Made by a program: the position numbers and the translations under genes. Of a stretch of 64,000 nucleotides of DNA, positions 24,750 to 31,611 are shown piece by piece. Origin of the DNA: Allocatelliglobosispora scoriae (GTDB taxonomy: Bacteria; Actinomycetota; Actinomycetes; Mycobacteriales; Micromonosporaceae); NCBI RefSeq assembly GCF_014204945.1, contig NZ_JACHMN010000002.1:3619001-3683000 (forward strand), given 5' to 3'. Below the pieces are notes generated by a model that saw only the letters and a list, made by a program, of their open reading frames with translations, was not told where the DNA came from and ran no database searches. How positions within the stretch are numbered: position 1 is the first letter of the stretch; each line of letters starts with the position of its first letter.

Positions 24750-25345
24750 GTGCGATGGAACTCCTGCCCGAGGCTATCGAAGGCCGCATCGTTGAACTGC
24801 GTCCATTGACCTCGGACTACCTTGCCCCACTCGCGACGGCAGCTGAGCACGCGGAGATCTGGACCTACCTCGACGAGGCCACCCCGGACCAGAACGGCGT
24901 GGCAGCCCTGATCGACGAGGCCGTCGAAGAGCAACGCCAAGGGCTACGTCTGCCATACGTGATCGTGGAACGACGTACCTCCGCGATCATCGGCAGCATC
25001 AGCTTCATCGACCTCCAGCCCAAGCACCGAGGCGTCGAGATCGGCTGGGCATGGGTCACCCCCAGCCACTGGCGAACCGGAGCAGCCCGCGAAGCCGCCT
25101 ACCTCCTGATGCGCTATGCCTTCGACCATGGAGCGATCCGCGTCGTCTTCAAAACCGACAGCCGTAACACCCGCTCTCAGCGGGCGATCGAAGGTCTCGG
25201 AGCAACGCGCGAAGGGGTCTTCCGCAACCACCGAATCCTGCGAGACGGCTACGTCCGGGACTCGATCTTCTACAGCGTGACCGGGCAGGACTGGCCAGCC
25301 GTGCGGCTGAGGCTGGAAGAACAGCTCGGCAGTTTGCCGAATTAG
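24746..25345 (+). CDS. GNAT N-acetyltransferase (RimJ/RimL-like), element cargo
   Basis: 199 residues with the GNAT fold: IVELRPLTSDYLAPL, ERRTSAIIGSISFIDLQ, VEIGWAWVTPSHWRTGAAREAAYLLMRYAF containing the acetyl-CoA loop (HWRTGAAREA), and RNTRSQRAIEGLGATREGVFRNHRI typical of RimJ/RimL-type and related small-molecule acetyltransferases. The substrate is not predictable; protein N-termini or an antibiotic amine are options. Translationally coupled to the GntR gene, so expression should follow the state of the element. A strong hairpin lies 55 bases after the stop. Confidence 0.85.
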   Translation: MSAMELLPEAIEGRIVELRPLTSDYLAPLATAAEHAEIWTYLDEATPDQNGVAALIDEAVEEQRQGLRLPYVIVERRTSAIIGSISFIDLQPKHRGVEIGWAWVTPSHWRTGAAREAAYLLMRYAFDHGAIRVVFKTDSRNTRSQRAIEGLGATREGVFRNHRILRDGYVRDSIFYSVTGQDWPAVRLRLEEQLGSLPN

Positions 25346-25400
25346 TCTCTTTGGGATCAAGGCGGCCCTGACGGGCCGCTCGCGCCGCCGATCGGGCGTC

Positions 25401-25434
25401 ATGCACGCCCGGCCCTGGCGGGCCGGGCGTGCAT
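25401..25434 (+). terminator. Hairpin after GNAT gene
   Basis: Perfect 14-bp arms (ATGCACGCCCGGCC and complement) with a 6-base loop. Likely terminator of the gntR-GNAT operon. Confidence 0.7.
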
Positions 25435-25712
25435 GCCTATGCCCATCGGCTGGCGCGAAGCGACGTAAGGCAGGCAGGGCCGCAAGAACAGGCGATCCCG
25501 ACGAGGACCAGGCCGCCAACGCCGCGCCACCTTCGCCGCCGCACAACCACGCCAGCCGTCGACCGGTGCCGGGCAGCTCGGGCGTGTGACGGTCCGCCGG
25601 GCAAGGGCGATGCCTCCGGCGGGGGCCGCCGGTCTCCAGGATGGCGACGGGTCCGTCCGCGCGTCGCGGTCCGCCGTGGTCGAGGTAGGGACCTGCCGTC
25701 CCGTCACCCATG

Positions 25713-25825
25713 GACCCGGGCAAGCCCAGCAGACCGCCGCCGGCACCGCCAGCCCTGGCCGGTCACCTCGCCCTTGATCGGTGGTGGCGGTGCCGGCGGC
25801 GGTCTGCTTCCCCAAGGGGCGGGTC
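25713..25825. repeat. Long inverted repeat in the element, 24-bp perfect arms
   Basis: Arms 25728-25751 and 25785-25808 (beginning AGCAGACCGCCGCCGG and its complement) match perfectly over 24 bp with a 33-base loop. An outer GACCCG/CGGGTC pair and partly pairing GGCAAGCCC/CCCCAAGGGG extend it to 113 bp. It is not beside a stop codon, so a terminator role is unlikely. Confidence 0.75.
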
Positions 25826-25940
25826 AATGGTTGACGGGATGGCAGGCAGCAGGGTGCGCGCGATGCGCGCGACCGGAAACGGGTTATGAGCAGCAGGAAC
25901 ATGCCGTGCTTCGCCTGATGCGATGGGCCGGAAACGCAAA

Positions 25941-25971
25941 GAACGCCGTCAAGGAATTCTTGACGGCGTTC
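25941..25971 (-). terminator. Terminator of the two small element genes
   Basis: Perfect 13-bp arms (GAACGCCGTCAAG and complement) with loop GAATT, followed on the minus strand by a T-rich tail (TTTGCGTTT), 28 bases after the stop at 26000. Confidence 0.85.
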
Positions 25972-25999
25972 TCGGTCGTACCGTATGCCCCGATGTCGG

Positions 26000-26197
26000 C
26001 TAAGCAGCGCGCTGCTGCGACTCCCAGGGCTTGCTCATGGCTTCCAGCCGTGCGACATGATTCCGATGCTGCCTGGCAGCGGCGACGCGTCCATCAGCCT
26101 CCGCCTCCTCGGCCCACTGGCGAACCTGAGCGATGTACTCCTCATGATCGACCCGCATGGCCGTGTGCAGAATCGCGATGTGCTCATCCACCGTCAT
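26000..26197 (-). CDS. Small hypothetical protein of integrative element
   Basis: 65 residues (MTVDEHIAILHTAMRVDHEE), strongly charged and helical with an RQWAEEAEADGRVAAARQHRNHVARLE stretch (in part) suggesting a coiled coil. No family recognised. ATG overlaps the stop of the gene before it and a clear terminator follows, so the pair is a transcription unit near attR. Function unknown. Confidence 0.6.
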   Translation of the reverse strand: MTVDEHIAILHTAMRVDHEEYIAQVRQWAEEAEADGRVAAARQHRNHVARLEAMSKPWESQQRAA

Positions 26198-26370
26198 AGC
26201 TCGCCTCCCAGTCGCTCATCAAGGATCCCCAGCTCATACCGAGCATCCTCCACCCGCTGACGATGAAACGCCAGGCCAACCTCGTACTGGGCGATCACCT
26301 CACGGTCCCTACTGAGGCGCGCCGTGAGTTCCATGCGCGTGAACTCGTCCTTGACCCGATCCTCGTCCAT
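26194..26370 (-). CDS. Small hypothetical protein of integrative element
   Basis: 58 residues (MDEDRVKDEFTRMELTARLS), acidic/basic helical protein, probably a coiled coil (REVIAQYEVGLAFHRQRVED). ATG chosen because AGGAGGTG lies just upstream; an in-frame TTG 18 bases earlier precedes that site. Coupled to the 65-residue protein by an ATGA overlap. Unknown function; the two may form a complex. Confidence 0.6.
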   Translation of the reverse strand: MDEDRVKDEFTRMELTARLSRDREVIAQYEVGLAFHRQRVEDARYELGILDERLGGEL

Positions 26371-26689
26371 ACTCCCACCTCCTACCAACTACCGATGCTC
26401 ACGACCTCGGTCCTCGTCCAGCGGCACGACCGGCGCAGACCGCCGAGCAGCCGATGCGATCATCGACAACAGACGACAGCAGCGACGCAGCACACAGTAG
26501 GCCGAGGGTATGAGCAGAAGGCTCGATCAATTCAGATCTTGATTTGCAAAGCGTCCACAGCCCGTGCCCGTTGTCGTGCCCGATCCGATGGCTCCCCCCG
26601 GTAAATAGCGGCCAATCGCGGGGGACAAAGCCTGGAGCTGGTTGGCGACGCACCTGGTGGAGGCGGTGCCGAACGGCGACGATCACCAT
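26371..26689. other. Non-coding stretch between small genes and attR
   Basis: No convincing gene. It is locally less GC-rich around 26520-26550 and holds ATCAA-N8-TTGAT (26526-26543). The position next to attR fits integrase arm-type or Xis binding sites, but none could be defined. Confidence 0.4.
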
Positions 26690-26733
26690 TTCCCAAGCTG
26701 ACAGTGCGAGTTCGATTCTCGTCACCCGCTCCA
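26690..26733 (+). repeat. attR: 44-bp copy of tRNA-Gly 3' end
   Basis: Perfect copy of 19337-19380. There is no 5' half of a tRNA before it, so it is an att remnant and not a second tRNA gene. Confidence 0.93.
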
Positions 26734-26739
26734 CCACGA

Positions 26740-26775
26740 AACGCCAGGCCAGGGACTCGTCCCAGACCTGGCGTT
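26740..26775 (+). terminator. Displaced original terminator of tRNA-Gly
   Basis: AACGCCAGG / CCTGGCGTT arms with further pairing inside, 6 bases after attR. Before integration it would have followed the tRNA gene directly. The remaining 118 bases to the TIR gene hold no other feature I can support. Confidence 0.65.
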
Positions 26776-26893
26776 CGTCGTTAGTGATCTTCTGGGCCGC
26801 TGGCGGGGCACCCGCGCAGTGCCACCTACCAGGGCTGACCGACGCGTTCGCCGGATATGGCGAGTGGCGTCTGCCTGGGTGAGTCGTTGATCG

Positions 26894-28528
26894 ATGAGTG
26901 TCGGTAGCGTTGCCGGAGTGTCGGGTCACGTTTTCATCAGCTACAGCCACGCTTCGGATGCCGAGTACGTGGCCGCGTTGGCGGAGTTTTTGAAGGCTGC
27001 TGGTGTGCCGGTCTGGTTCGACGGGAAGATCGTGACCGGTGCCCGGTGGGCGAATGTGATTCAGGAACGGATCGATTCGTGCGCGGCGTTCGTGGTGGTG
27101 ATGAGTCCGGCGTCGGCGGCATCGCAGTGGGTGGATCGGGAGGTCAACCAAGCGGAGGAGACGGACAGGCCGCTGATGCCGTTGCTGCTGGAGGGCAAGG
27201 TGTTCTTCCGGCTCAATGACGTGCAGTTCGAGGATGTCACCCGAGGAGAGATGCCGTCGCCGGCATTCGTCGACCATCTCCGCAGCCTGCTGCACATGAG
27301 CGGCGTGAGCGATCCGGCGCCCGTGGACTCGGGGCATCGGCGGCCGGTGAACCATCGTGCACCGCGACCGGTCGGGTCGGCCGCGTTTGGATCGTTCTCG
27401 GGCGGCCTTCGGAAGGGGACGCGTGGGCGACTGCTCGTGGCGGCCGGCGTTGTCGTCGTTGTCGCGTTGACCTACGGGGTTGCCCGCCTGAACTCGCGCA
27501 CGTCGGCTGCGCCGTCGTCGTCGCCGAGCGCCAGTGCTCGAACATCTCCCGCCCCGAACCTGACGACGTTCTCCCGGACGGCCTCCCAGCGCGTGGCCCC
27601 ACCCCACGGCAAAGCCGAGGACGTGTTGGCCGTGGCGCTCAGCGCGGACGGCAAGACGATGGCCACCAGCAGCTGGGAAAATCGAGTGGGGGTGTGGGAC
27701 GTGTCGACGCCGTCGGCACCCCGCGAACTCACCGCCCTCACCGAACACACCGGCAACGTGTTCGCGGTGGCGTTCAGCACGAACGGCAAACTCATGGCCA
27801 CGGCCGGCAGCGACAAGCGGGTCGTGTTGTGGGACATGACGAATCCGGCGGCTCCTCGCGAAGTCGGCGCCGTGACCGACCACACCGCTGAGGTGTATGC
27901 CGTGGCGTTCAGCGCGGACGGCAAGATGATGGCCACCGGCGGCTGGGACAAGCGGGCGATGGTGTGGGACGTGTCGAACCCATCGAAACCCCGCAGACTC
28001 AGCACCCTGTCCGGCCACACCGGTGATGTGTTGGCGGTGGCGTTCAGTGCCGACGGCAAGATGCTCGCCACCGGCAGCTGGGACCACCAGGTGATGGTGT
28101 GGGACATGTCGAGTCTGCCGTCTCCCAAGAGGATCGCGACCCTCACCGACCACACCAGCGGCGTGCGGGCCGTGGCGTTCAGCGCGGACGGCAAGATGAT
28201 GGCCACCGGCGGTTGGGACAACCGGGCGATGGTGTGGGACGTGTCGAATCCGTCGACAATTCACCGGGTCACCACCCTGACCGAACATACCCGTGTCGTG
28301 TTGGCGGTGGCGTTCAGCGCGGACAGCAGGACACTGGTCACGGGCAGCTGGGACGAGCTGGTGCTGGCGTGGGACGTGTCGAATCCGTCAGCGATCCACA
28401 AGATCGCTACCCTCACCGACCATTCCCGCCCCGTCTACGCGGTGGCGTTCAGCGCGGATGGCAGGACCATGGCCACCGGCAGCCACGGCGACAATCTGGT
28501 GCTGATGTGGGCTGTGTCCAACGGTTAG
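26894..28528 (+). CDS. TIR domain - transmembrane - WD40 beta-propeller protein
   Basis: 544 residues. The N-terminal TIR domain (about 10-135) starts GHVFISYSHASD and keeps the NADase-type motif with Trp79 and Glu83 (SQWVDRE). A membrane segment (about 179-197, LLVAAGVVVVVALTYGVA) and a Ser/Pro linker (about 201-240) follow. Residues 241-544 form seven WD40 blades of about 45 residues, each with AVAFSADGK-like and WDVSNPS-like motifs. DNA of blades 3 and 5 is nearly identical over about 57 bases. TIR proteins often act in immunity by consuming NAD+ or making signal nucleotides. The intact Glu suggests an active enzyme; defence or sensing is inferred. GTG at 26918 is an alternative start. Confidence 0.88.
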   Translation: MSVGSVAGVSGHVFISYSHASDAEYVAALAEFLKAAGVPVWFDGKIVTGARWANVIQERIDSCAAFVVVMSPASAASQWVDREVNQAEETDRPLMPLLLEGKVFFRLNDVQFEDVTRGEMPSPAFVDHLRSLLHMSGVSDPAPVDSGHRRPVNHRAPRPVGSAAFGSFSGGLRKGTRGRLLVAAGVVVVVALTYGVARLNSRTSAAPSSSPSASARTSPAPNLTTFSRTASQRVAPPHGKAEDVLAVALSADGKTMATSSWENRVGVWDVSTPSAPRELTALTEHTGNVFAVAFSTNGKLMATAGSDKRVVLWDMTNPAAPREVGAVTDHTAEVYAVAFSADGKMMATGGWDKRAMVWDVSNPSKPRRLSTLSGHTGDVLAVAFSADGKMLATGSWDHQVMVWDMSSLPSPKRIATLTDHTSGVRAVAFSADGKMMATGGWDNRAMVWDVSNPSTIHRVTTLTEHTRVVLAVAFSADSRTLVTGSWDELVLAWDVSNPSAIHKIATLTDHSRPVYAVAFSADGRTMATGSHGDNLVLMWAVSNG

Positions 28529-28539
28529 CGCACGGGGCG

Positions 28540-28827
28540 CTATGGCAGGCGGGTCAACACCTCACCAAAGCGCGATGCGAGCCGCTCGAAGGCGCCCGGC
28601 TCCAGGTAGATGAGATCGAAGGGCGCACCCTGCCGCAGTCCCTGGACCAGGTCGTGGATCCGTAGCCGGTAGGTGCGTTTGTTGGGCTTGCTGCGCCGCT
28701 CGAAGCTTTCCCAGCGGCGGATCGCCACGTCAGCGAGCTTCTCGGCCGTCGCCGGTGCCCACCCCTCCTCGACAGCCTCGGCACACAGCGCCACTCGCAG
28801 GGTCACGAGCAACTCGTCCTCCGTCAT
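28540..28827 (-). CDS. Small hypothetical protein
   Basis: 95 residues from ATG (MTEDELLVTLRVALCAEAVEE). Helical and charged, with RSKPNKRTYRLRIHDLVQGL and PFDLIYLEPGAFERLASRFGE. No family recognised. Convergent with the TIR-WD40 gene (11 bases between stops) and downstream of the GntR gene on the same strand. A GACTTGTCA/TGACAAGTC inverted repeat before it shares sequence with the GntR promoter, so control by that GntR protein is plausible. Upstream in-frame residues were left out because the repeat lies there. Confidence 0.6.
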   Translation of the reverse strand: MTEDELLVTLRVALCAEAVEEGWAPATAEKLADVAIRRWESFERRSKPNKRTYRLRIHDLVQGLRQGAPFDLIYLEPGAFERLASRFGEVLTRLP

Positions 28828-28864
28828 GGCATCAGAATACGAAAGATCGCCTGCTCGACCGATC

Positions 28865-28907
28865 GACTTGTCAACCCGGCACCAACCGCACAACAACCTG
28901 ACAAGTC
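28865..28907. promoter_or_regulatory. Inverted repeat before 95-residue gene, GntR operator candidate
   Basis: GACTTGTCA (28865-28873) and TGACAAGTC (28899-28907) are exact complements. ACCTGACAA within it recurs inverted at 29671-29684 before the gntR gene. Confidence 0.45.
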
Positions 28908-28927
28908 ATGTTGCCGAGTGGGAGTCC

Positions 28928-29650
28928 TCAGTGGATCGGAAACGCATCCTCGAGCTCGCGCCGTGACGCCGGGACCAGCACGTCCACCGCGAAAAGCGGT
29001 CTCCCGGCCCGGTCGAAGGCGGTGAAGAGGACCGTGAGCAGGCACTCCGTCGGGTCCACCTCCAGATATGTCGCCTCCTCCTCGGACGGCAGCCGTGCCG
29101 AGATCCGCTCCGTCGCGTGATCGAACTCCACTCCCTTGCGCTGCTTCAGCCGTTGCAGCAGACCTTCGGTGATCGCGGAGTGGTCGCCGAGCCCGGTGCC
29201 CGAGGCGAGGTCGACCGGGATGTAGGAGGTGCCGAGCTCGATCGGGCCGATCTCGGAGGTGACGATCCGCTGCCGGGCGATGAGCGGCGTACCCGGCTCG
29301 ATCTCCAGGGCGGCCGCTGTCCGCGGGGAGGCGAGCACCGGACCCACGAAGAGAAGCTTGACGCCGGCTCGCTCCTCCTGCTTGAGCAGGGTGCTCGCCT
29401 GACCGGGCGGCTGCCGCGACGCGATCGAGGCACGGGAGCGCACGAACCGTCCCTTGCCCTGCTCGGCGTCGAGCCACCCGTCCCGCTGGAGAATCCCCAG
29501 CGCACGGACGGTCGTGGGCCGGGATACGCCGAACTCCGCGATCAGCGCGGCCTCGCTCGGGATGGCGGATCCTGGCTGGTAGGTGCCGTCCTCGATGCGC
29601 TGCTGGATCGCGTTGACGACCACGACGTATTTGGGCTGAGGAAGCTCCAT
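28928..29650 (-). CDS. GntR family regulator with UTRA domain
   Basis: 240 residues from the ATG preceded by AAGGAG (5 bases away); an earlier in-frame ATG seven codons upstream lacks one. N-terminal winged helix-turn-helix (IQQRIEDGTYQPGSAIPSEAA, GVSRPTTVRALGILQRDGW, GKGRFV) and C-terminal UTRA domain (LLFVGPVLASPRTAAALEIE, LIARQRIVTSEIGPIELGTSYI). HutC-type regulators sense small metabolites; the ligand is unknown. The promoter holds CTTGTCAGGTCAAG, a likely self-operator, with a related site before the next gene. It is a different protein from the GntR of the integrative element. Confidence 0.87.
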   Translation of the reverse strand: MELPQPKYVVVVNAIQQRIEDGTYQPGSAIPSEAALIAEFGVSRPTTVRALGILQRDGWLDAEQGKGRFVRSRASIASRQPPGQASTLLKQEERAGVKLLFVGPVLASPRTAAALEIEPGTPLIARQRIVTSEIGPIELGTSYIPVDLASGTGLGDHSAITEGLLQRLKQRKGVEFDHATERISARLPSEEEATYLEVDPTECLLTVLFTAFDRAGRPLFAVDVLVPASRRELEDAFPIH

Positions 29651-29670
29651 CACCGCTCCTTGATCGACCA

Positions 29671-29684
29671 CTTGTCAGGTCAAG
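29671..29684. promoter_or_regulatory. GntR self-operator candidate
   Basis: CTTGTCAGGTCAAG has CTTG/CAAG ends and shares TTGTCAGGT with the inverse of the site at 28896-28904. It ends 20 bases before the gntR ATG, overlapping the expected promoter. Confidence 0.45.
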
Positions 29685-29719
29685 AGGTTATGCGAGCATC
29701 CCTCGCCTGTCGATACGAC

Positions 29720-29796
29720 GATGATCGCGCTGTCTCCCGGAACAGTCCCACACTCCAGTGAGGAGGGCCCAGCTTCCGGGAAACAGCGCGATCATC
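29720..29796. repeat. Long palindromic element between gntR and sigma-factor operon
   Basis: 23-bp arms (GATGATCGCGCTGTCTCCCG and complement) with one mismatch and a 31-base loop. It lies 13 bases after the stop of the membrane protein gene and may terminate it. Arm sequence (TTCCGGG, CAGCGCGATCAT) is shared with the repeat island at 42560-42784, pointing to a dispersed palindrome family. Confidence 0.75.
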
Positions 29797-29809
29797 AGGG
29801 GAAAGGCAG

Positions 29810-30934
29810 CTACCGGGGCACGGATGTCGTCGCGCCGCCCTCGATGGTGTAGATGCGGTCTGCGGTGTAGACGAGCACCTTCCTGGGGCGAACGTGCTGC
29901 TCATCGGTCCAGCCGGCCGCGAAGAACGGCCCGCTGATCTGCGCCGGGACGACCTGCGAGCTAGGCAGTACTATCTCCACCCGCTCGGCTCCGCTCGGCA
30001 CCCGCCCGAGGATCCAGGAGTCGTCACCGAAGATCTCCACCCATGGCAGCGGTTCGGCGGAGGTCACGGCAGGAATGGGCCCGCTGACGGCGTACCCGTT
30101 GGTGCTGCTCCAGGTGCAGATCAGGGCTGCTGTCTCGTCGGCGTAGATCCAGAGGGCCGTCTGCGCGCCGCCGAGTTGGAAGCGCCGTGGCGGCATGGCG
30201 TGGCCACGCAGAAGTTGCGGCCCGTGCTGAGCGCAGAACTGCGTCAACACCGTCGGATTGAGGTCGATGTTCGCCTCGGTGGTCGCCGTGGCGAAACCCA
30301 GCGGGCCGTCGGCCCCACGTGCCGTGACCTGGGCCCCCTGCAGATCGGCGCCGGGCGACCAGACGGCGAAGATCTTGCCGTCGGTCTCTCCCCGGATCGC
30401 AGCCCCGGTGGCGAGTCGGGCGTCGATTCCGGAGGTGCCCGCGGGAACGGTTCCGATGAGCAGCCCGCCGGCCTTGACGACCACGTCGAGGTCGCCGGTG
30501 AGGTGCAGCGTTCCGTCGTTCTTCGGTAGCCGGGTGCCGAAGATCGTGGGCGCCGATCCGGAACCGCTGCTGCAGGTGTAGATCATCCCGTCGAGGACGT
30601 GAACCCGCAGCCAGGCGTCGCCGTCGGTGATGGCCAGCCGGGGAGCCGTCGGCGGAAGGTAAGCCTGCTGGCCGTTCTCCCGGAGCAGCGTGATCTCCCG
30701 CTGGCAGACCCCCGCGTTCCGATCGGCGATCGTGTCGGGAGCGAGTGCGTCCTTCGGGGCGGCTCCGCCCGTCAGCATGACCACCGTGGCGACCGTCGCG
30801 GCGACCGCCGTGGCGGCGGCGATTCCGGCGGCGCTCCGGCGGCGCGACCACCGGCCGCCGCGTCGCTGGATCTCATCGAGGGACACCGACAGGCTTTCCT
30901 GTGCGTACGCACCGGTGATTTCGTCGACGTTCAT
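29810..30934 (-). CDS. Single-pass membrane protein, sigma-factor partner (anti-sigma candidate)
   Basis: 374 residues. A cytoplasmic N-terminus of about 35 residues (MNVDEITGAYAQESLSVSLDE), one transmembrane helix (about 37-57) and a large extracytoplasmic domain rich in beta strand (DAWLRVHVLDGMIYTCSSGSG, GDLDVVVKAGGLLIGT). It overlaps the stop of the ECF sigma gene (ATGA), the usual place for a regulator of that sigma factor. No zinc-finger anti-sigma motif (HxxxCxxC) is present, so the inhibitory role is inferred from position and topology only. Same general layout as the gene at 34878. Confidence 0.7.
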   Translation of the reverse strand: MNVDEITGAYAQESLSVSLDEIQRRGGRWSRRRSAAGIAAATAVAATVATVVMLTGGAAPKDALAPDTIADRNAGVCQREITLLRENGQQAYLPPTAPRLAITDGDAWLRVHVLDGMIYTCSSGSGSAPTIFGTRLPKNDGTLHLTGDLDVVVKAGGLLIGTVPAGTSGIDARLATGAAIRGETDGKIFAVWSPGADLQGAQVTARGADGPLGFATATTEANIDLNPTVLTQFCAQHGPQLLRGHAMPPRRFQLGGAQTALWIYADETAALICTWSSTNGYAVSGPIPAVTSAEPLPWVEIFGDDSWILGRVPSGAERVEIVLPSSQVVPAQISGPFFAAGWTDEQHVRPRKVLVYTADRIYTIEGGATTSVPR

Positions 30935-31404
30935 CTCACGACCCCCTCGTTCAGGCGTGCGCGCAGCGAGCCGAGCGCGCGGTGCAGGTGCACGTTCACG
31001 GTTGTGGGCGCGATGCCCAGCACCTCGCCGGTCTCCGCCGGGCTCAGGTCCGCCAGGATGCGCAGGCCGATGACCTCGCGTTGGCGCGTCGGAAGTGCGG
31101 CGATCGCCGCATGGAGATCGATATCGAGGCCGTTGTCGGGCCTGCCGCCGTCGGGTCGGTCCGGCGTGTTGCCCAGCAACTCCCTTCGGACACGCCGCCA
31201 CCAGGACCGGTGGAAGTTCAGGGCGGTACGCAGGACCCACCCGGTGGGGTTCGGGTGCCGGCCCACCTTCGACCACCGGGCGAACGCGCGCGCGAACCCC
31301 TCCGCGCTGGCATCCTCGGCACCGGCCCGGTCGCTCGTCGCGGCGAACACCGCTCGGAACACCATGTCCTTGCGTGCCTCGTAGAAATCCTTGAAATCGT
31401 CCAT
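30931..31404 (-). CDS. ECF RNA polymerase sigma factor (SigE-like group)
   Basis: 157 residues. Region 2 (about 5-70: FKDFYEARKDMVFRAVFAATSD, AEDASAEGFARAFARW, NPTGWVLRTALNFHRSWWRR) and region 4 (about 98-155: IAALPTRQREVIGLRILADLS, GEVLGIAPTTVNVHLHRALGSLR). It recruits RNA polymerase to a small stress or surface regulon. Followed in operon by the membrane protein gene and divergent from the secreted repeat protein at 31612, which may be a target. Short for a sigma factor, but ECF members are 150-200 residues. Confidence 0.9.
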   Translation of the reverse strand: MDDFKDFYEARKDMVFRAVFAATSDRAGAEDASAEGFARAFARWSKVGRHPNPTGWVLRTALNFHRSWWRRVRRELLGNTPDRPDGGRPDNGLDIDLHAAIAALPTRQREVIGLRILADLSPAETGEVLGIAPTTVNVHLHRALGSLRARLNEGVVR

Positions 31405-31611
31405 ACCACCCTGCCGGTGATCTGCTCACATGTCGCCCAGTAACGCATGAGCGACCGCGCCGATGTACCGCTGCGGATCACGAATCCGTATCGGCACGAT
31501 CGGTTGACGAAAAATGCTCGGGTCCGGCTGCAACCCCCGATCGGCCTCGGCGTGTCAGGAGTGGAGTGGCGGGCAGGGAGTGCTCGCCACCCGTACACGT
31601 CGGGGATTTGA

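Larger units (their letters stand above)
25346..25999. other. Non-coding 654-bp stretch of the element (candidate origin or transfer region)
   Basis: No open frame here has protein-like composition. The stretch contains two strong inverted repeats (25401-25434 and 25713-25825), a tandem 9-bp repeat TGCGCGCGA at 25855-25872 and the terminator of the small gene pair. Such structure fits a rolling-circle origin or mobilization site, which every RepSA element needs and which is not visible elsewhere in it; this is inference. Confidence 0.45.
19337..26733 (+). mobile_element. Integrative element in tRNA-Gly (AICE-like, RepSA/integrase type, no transfer gene seen)
   Basis: Bounded by a perfect 44-bp direct repeat of the tRNA-Gly 3' end, 7,353 bp apart. 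Contents follow the plan of actinomycete integrative and conjugative elements (pSAM2-like): int and xis next to the tRNA, a RepSA-type initiator, small genes and a GntR regulator. It lacks a recognisable TraB/FtsK-type translocase, Spd or Pra gene, so it looks like a non-self-transmissible or mobilizable relative. Cargo is a GNAT acetyltransferase and two tiny genes. Both att copies, int and xis look intact, so excision seems possible. Confidence 0.92.

Noticed and set aside
25399-26199. Genes on either strand in the element's 650-bp gap
   Set aside because: Translations are Arg/Pro/Ala-rich without domain-like pattern and cross strong inverted repeats and a terminator.
26399-26689. 96-residue minus-strand gene starting at the element edge
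   Set aside because: Composition is not protein-like, there is no ribosome-binding site, and the frame continues as antisense through attR and the TIR gene.
26690-26733. Second tRNA-Gly gene
   Set aside because: Only the 3' 44 bases are present; there is no acceptor 5' strand or D arm. It is the att copy.
29720-29796. Insertion sequence end
   Set aside because: The arms are long, but no transposase remnant or target duplication is seen; kept as a palindromic repeat.
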